64,000 nt of DNA from Streptomyces roseoverticillatus (GTDB taxonomy: Bacteria; Actinomycetota; Actinomycetes; Streptomycetales; Streptomycetaceae): NCBI RefSeq assembly GCF_000719265.1, contig NZ_JOFL01000006.1:434001-498000 (forward strand), given 5' to 3'. The translations under genes and the position numbers were made by a program. Numbering within the stretch: position 1 is the stretch's first letter; every line of letters begins with the position of its first letter. This document shows positions 60,948 through 64,000 of this stretch, in pieces. Below the pieces are notes generated by a model that had not been told where the DNA came from, made no database searches, and saw only the letters and a list, made by a program, of their open reading frames with translations.

Positions 60948-63695
60948 ATGGAATTCCGGTTGCTCGGAGCGGTGTCAGTCGTCACCGAGGCCGGCGGTCT
61001 GCCGCTCGGCCCCGTCAAACGACGCAGCCTGCTGGCCGCCCTGCTGTTGCGCCCCGATTCCCCGGTGCTGGTCGATCACCTGACGGCCGCTCTGTGGGAA
61101 CAGGAGCCGCCGGCGCGCGCCCGCAGTGTCATCCAGGGGCATGTGTCGCGGCTGCGGGCCTTGTTGGTCAGCGTCGACGCCGGGGCATACGGCGTCGAGC
61201 TGATCACCCAGGGCACTGCGTACGTCCTGCGCATGCCGAAAGAGCGGGTGGACGCGCACCGCTTCAGGGCTCTGGTGGCTCTGGCCCGTGAGCAGCGCGG
61301 CCCGGCCGAGGCTGTGACGATGTACCGGGAGGCGTTGTCGCTGTGGCGGGGGCCCGCGCTGGCCGACGTCTGTCCGAGCCCACCGCTGCAGGCCGCCGCG
61401 CAGGCGCTGGAGGAGCTCCGGCTGGCCTCGGTGGAGCAGCTGGCCGCGAGCTACGCGCAGTTGGGCGAGCACGGCCGGGCCGCCTCCGTGCTGCGCGCCG
61501 AGGCGGTTGCCCACCCGCTGCGTGAATCGCTGTCCGCTGCTCTCGTGACGGCGCTTCATAGGGCGGGCCGCCGACCGGAGGCGCTCGACTGGTTCCACCA
61601 CACCCGGCGCCTGCTCGCCGACGAACTGGGGATCGGCCCGGGCCGTGAGCTGGCGGACGCCTACGCGACGGCCCTGTGCGAGGAGGCCGACGACGCGGCG
61701 ATCGAGGCAGAGGCCACGTCCCGGGCTGCCACGGTGCACGCCGCGGCTCTCCCGCCCCTAGCTCCGGCCACCTTCCACAGTGGCGGGGCCGACCTGCTGC
61801 CGCGGGCGCCGCGTGGCTTCCACGGGCGGGCGCGGGAGCTTGCCGTCCTGTCCCGGGCCGCCGCGGGCGAGGCGCCCGTCTGTCTGGTCACCGGGCCCGC
61901 AGGGGTCGGGAAGACCGCGCTGGTGGTGCAGTGGGCCCACCGCAATCGCGCCGGGTTTCACGGCGGCCTGCTCTACGCCGACCTGCGTGGCTTCGGCGAT
62001 ACAGGCGAGGCGACCCCCGCCGAGGTACTGCGCGAGTTCCTGCTGGCTCTGGATGTCGCGCCGTGCCGGATGCCGGAGTCTGTGAACGGCGCGGCCGCGC
62101 TGTTCCGGTCGCTCGCCGCCGACCGGGAGCTCCTCGTCGTACTGGACAACGCGCGCGACTCCGAGCAGGTCAGACCGCTCCTGCCGGGCGGTCCCCGCTG
62201 CGTCACCGTCGTGACCAGCCGGTACCGGCTGCCGGGGCTGATCGTCACCGACGCCGCCCGTCCCGTTCCCGTGGACGTACTCACCCCGGAGGACGGCACG
62301 GCACTTCTCGCCGGTGTGCTCGGCACGGAACGGGTGCTCGCGGACCCGGTGGCCGCGCGACGGCTTGCCGAGCTGTGCGGCGGGCTGCCCCTCGCACTGC
62401 GGGTGGCGGCCGCCAGGCTGGCTGACCGGCCGGACTGGGCATTGAGCGCGATGAACGCCGAAATGCTTGATTCGACCCGCAGGCTGAGCCTGCTGGACGT
62501 CGAGGACACCGGCATACGCGCGGCCCTGCGACTGACCGTGCGGCAGCTCCCCGAGCACGTCGCCCGCCACTTCGCCTGTCTCGGCCGCCACCCCGGTACG
62601 CACTTCGACCGGTACGCGACGGCAGCCCTGACACAAACGGACCCGGCCACCGCAGAAACCACGCTGGAACGACTGGTCGCTTCGCACCTCGTCACGGAAA
62701 CCGCGCCGGGACGCTGGACACTGCACGATCTCGTACGGCTCTACGCGCGTGGCCTGGACGCCCGGCCCGATGCCCTCACCCGTGTGCTCGACCACTACAT
62801 CGCCACCGCCCTCGCGGCGGCGACCGTGGCCGAACCCGGCAACGAGACGTGCGTCCCGCTGCCCCCGGACTTCCTCGCGCCCACGGCCGTGAGGACGTTC
62901 ACGGACCGGGACGACGCCATGGCCTGGTACGCGGCCGAGCGGGACGACCTCGTACTGGCGGCGGCCGCCGCGCGTACGGCCGGACTGCACAGCAGGACCT
63001 GGCGGATCGTCATGCTGCTGTGGCCGCTCATGACGCGGTGGGTTCTGGACGACTGGCCCCCGCTCCTGGAGACCGCGCTTGAGGCGGTACGGGCCGATGC
63101 CGATCCGGCCGCCGAGTCGCGGGTGCGGGCCCTGCTCGGCTGGGTACTGACCGAGCACGGGCGCAGCGACGAGGCGCTGACGTGTGTGGAGCCCGCCCCC
63201 GCGCTCTCCGCCCGGGCAGGCGACCTGCGCGGCGAGGCGACCGCCCTGGTCGTCCTGTCCTGGGCGCAGGCCGTGCTGGGACACCCGGACGAGGCCGCGG
63301 AAGGATGTGCACGGGCGGTGGAACTGGCCCGCAAGGCCGACGAACGGTACATCGAACGACTGGCTCTGTACCACCTCGCCCGGTACCGGCTGGACACCAG
63401 GCAATGGCAGGCGGCTCTCGACACCGCGACCGAGGCCCTCGCCTTCGAAAACCTCCCCGGCGTCGTGATCGGGTCCCGGGTGCTGCTGCTCACGGCGGCG
63501 GGAGAAGCACTGCTGGGGCTCGGGGACGAGCCCGAGGGCATCCGGCGGCTCGGCTCGGCGGTGCGGGAGGCGGAGACCACCGGTTACGACGACGGGGCGG
63601 TACGGGCGCTCACCGTACTGCTGCGGGTATCGCCGGACGAGGAACTCCAGGCACGGTACGACGCGGCGGTCGCGCGGCTCACGACGCGGACGTGA
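60948..63695 (+). CDS. AfsR/SARP-family regulator with NB-ARC ATPase and TPR region
   Basis: A 915-residue regulator. The N-terminal winged helix of SARPs (MEFRLLGAVSVVTEAGGLPL, VIQGHVSRLRALL) covers about residues 1-95, and the bacterial transcriptional activation domain (HRFRALVALAREQRGPAEAV to DELGIGPGRELADAY) about 100-250. An NB-ARC ATPase follows (about 285-600) with Walker A VTGPAGVGKTALVVQWA, Walker B RELLVVLDNARDSE, RYRLPG, and GLPLAL. The end (about 700-915) has TPR-like helices. ATG 60948 gives the usual family start. A SARP-type repeat array lies 120 bp downstream, before the next gene. Confidence 0.92.
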   Translation: MEFRLLGAVSVVTEAGGLPLGPVKRRSLLAALLLRPDSPVLVDHLTAALWEQEPPARARSVIQGHVSRLRALLVSVDAGAYGVELITQGTAYVLRMPKERVDAHRFRALVALAREQRGPAEAVTMYREALSLWRGPALADVCPSPPLQAAAQALEELRLASVEQLAASYAQLGEHGRAASVLRAEAVAHPLRESLSAALVTALHRAGRRPEALDWFHHTRRLLADELGIGPGRELADAYATALCEEADDAAIEAEATSRAATVHAAALPPLAPATFHSGGADLLPRAPRGFHGRARELAVLSRAAAGEAPVCLVTGPAGVGKTALVVQWAHRNRAGFHGGLLYADLRGFGDTGEATPAEVLREFLLALDVAPCRMPESVNGAAALFRSLAADRELLVVLDNARDSEQVRPLLPGGPRCVTVVTSRYRLPGLIVTDAARPVPVDVLTPEDGTALLAGVLGTERVLADPVAARRLAELCGGLPLALRVAAARLADRPDWALSAMNAEMLDSTRRLSLLDVEDTGIRAALRLTVRQLPEHVARHFACLGRHPGTHFDRYATAALTQTDPATAETTLERLVASHLVTETAPGRWTLHDLVRLYARGLDARPDALTRVLDHYIATALAAATVAEPGNETCVPLPPDFLAPTAVRTFTDRDDAMAWYAAERDDLVLAAAAARTAGLHSRTWRIVMLLWPLMTRWVLDDWPPLLETALEAVRADADPAAESRVRALLGWVLTEHGRSDEALTCVEPAPALSARAGDLRGEATALVVLSWAQAVLGHPDEAAEGCARAVELARKADERYIERLALYHLARYRLDTRQWQAALDTATEALAFENLPGVVIGSRVLLLTAAGEALLGLGDEPEGIRRLGSAVREAETTGYDDGAVRALTVLLRVSPDEELQARYDAAVARLTTRT

Positions 63696-63815
63696 GCCGC
63701 CGGCCCAGGAACGCCTCCGCCCTCGGACGCCTGCCGGCGCGGCTGGACGGGGACACGGCCGACGATGCGGTGGGCGTCCGGCCGGCCCGCCGCGCCACCG
63801 GCCCGGTCGACGAGA

Positions 63816-63879
63816 ACGTCAGCGGGACGTCAGTGGGACGTCAGCGCCAAGGCGGCAGAACGTTAGCGGCGGTCCCTAA
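63816..63879 (+). promoter_or_regulatory. SARP-type heptamer repeat array and -10 box
   Basis: ACGTCAG occurs at 63816-63822, 63827-63833 and 63838-63844, and ACGTTAG at 63860-63866, giving spacings of 11, 11 and 22 bp, one helical turn or two. TAAGCT at 63874-63879 is 7 bp after the last unit and would be the -10. This is the layout of SARP binding sites, and a SARP gene ends at 63695. The remaining 63696-63815 shows nothing else. Confidence 0.75.
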
Positions 63880-63963
63880 GCTCAGGAATGCCTGCAGGTC
63901 AGGCGCGGCTTTGCCGGAGAGAACCAGGCGTTTGCCGCACGCTCACCCCCCAAGGGAATTCCC

Positions 63964-64000
63964 ATGCGCACGTTTCACACCCGCACCGCCACCGTCCTCA
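63964..64000 (+). CDS. Start of a protein, probably secreted, cut by the window end
   Basis: ATG 63964 follows AAGGGA (63952-63957). The first residues MRTFHTRTATVL look like the start of a signal peptide (basic then hydrophobic). Only 12 codons are visible, so nothing more can be said. Control by the SARP array upstream is likely. Confidence 0.5.
   Translation, partial: MRTFHTRTATVL

Overview
The window is high-GC actinobacterial DNA, almost certainly from a Streptomyces: actinobacterial regulators (AfsR/SARP, StrR-like, CGNR zinc finger, SigJ-like ECF), a 2-methylisoborneol gene pair, and a tap-tpg pair (telomere maintenance of linear replicons). Gene content (secondary metabolism, mobile elements, many gene remnants) fits a chromosome arm or a linear plasmid. 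No tRNA, rRNA or CRISPR array was seen.

Layout. (1) 1-2306: the end of an operon with a glycine/inosamine-type amidinotransferase, a membrane fatty-acid-desaturase-like enzyme and a 2-oxoglutarate/Fe(II) oxygenase, closed by a strong terminator and followed by a convergent ABM monooxygenase. (2) 2839-29629: a secreted amidase gene split by a 25,175-bp transposon (3438-28612) that has 47-bp inverted repeats starting GGGG (46/47 identical) and a 6-bp TACGTA target duplication. Next to its left end is a Tn3-family transposase. Its cargo is a polyketide cluster (single-module KS-AT-DH-KR-ACP synthase, FAD monooxygenase, AveC-like membrane protein, RetSat/phytoene-desaturase-like oxidoreductase, small unknown proteins) mixed with decayed fragments of a second copy of the same genes, and a serine recombinase. 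(3) Nested inside it at 21525-28443 is a Tn7-like transposon (TnsA, TnsB, TnsC, TniQ) with TGT...ACA ends, several repeated end sites and a perfect 5-bp duplication (ATCAA). It splits a small zinc-ribbon gene; its tnsB carries a 7-bp tandem duplication and a second frameshift.

(4) 29682-38369: cupin, tap-tpg operon, SigJ-like sigma factor, lipoprotein, aldo/keto reductase, and a three-gene set of XRE regulator, ImmA/IrrE-type metallopeptidase and MAB_1171c-like membrane protein. (5) 38741-48597: a probable RiPP locus: StrR-like regulator, CGNR regulator, haem-oxygenase-like diiron enzyme, EamA exporter, nitroreductase-like protein, a 43-residue lanthipeptide-type precursor with its own promoter and attenuator-like hairpin, a full-length LanB and a LanC. 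(6) 49025-51211: 2-methylisoborneol synthase and GPP C2-methyltransferase. (7) 51321-57571: LysR-like gene lacking its normal N-terminus, PaaK-like ligase with its TetR repressor and palindromic operator, a helix-turn-helix/coiled-coil/receiver fusion, and two gene remnants. (8) 57588-64000: nucleoside deaminase, ABM-membrane fusion, bicovalent-type FAD oxidoreductase, an AfsR/SARP regulator, and a SARP-type heptamer repeat array before a secreted-protein gene cut by the window end.

Several genes (amidase, tnsB, the PQQ-propeller gene) differ from an open frame by one base in short runs. These may be real decay or assembly indels; the tnsB 7-bp duplication is not a typical sequencing error.
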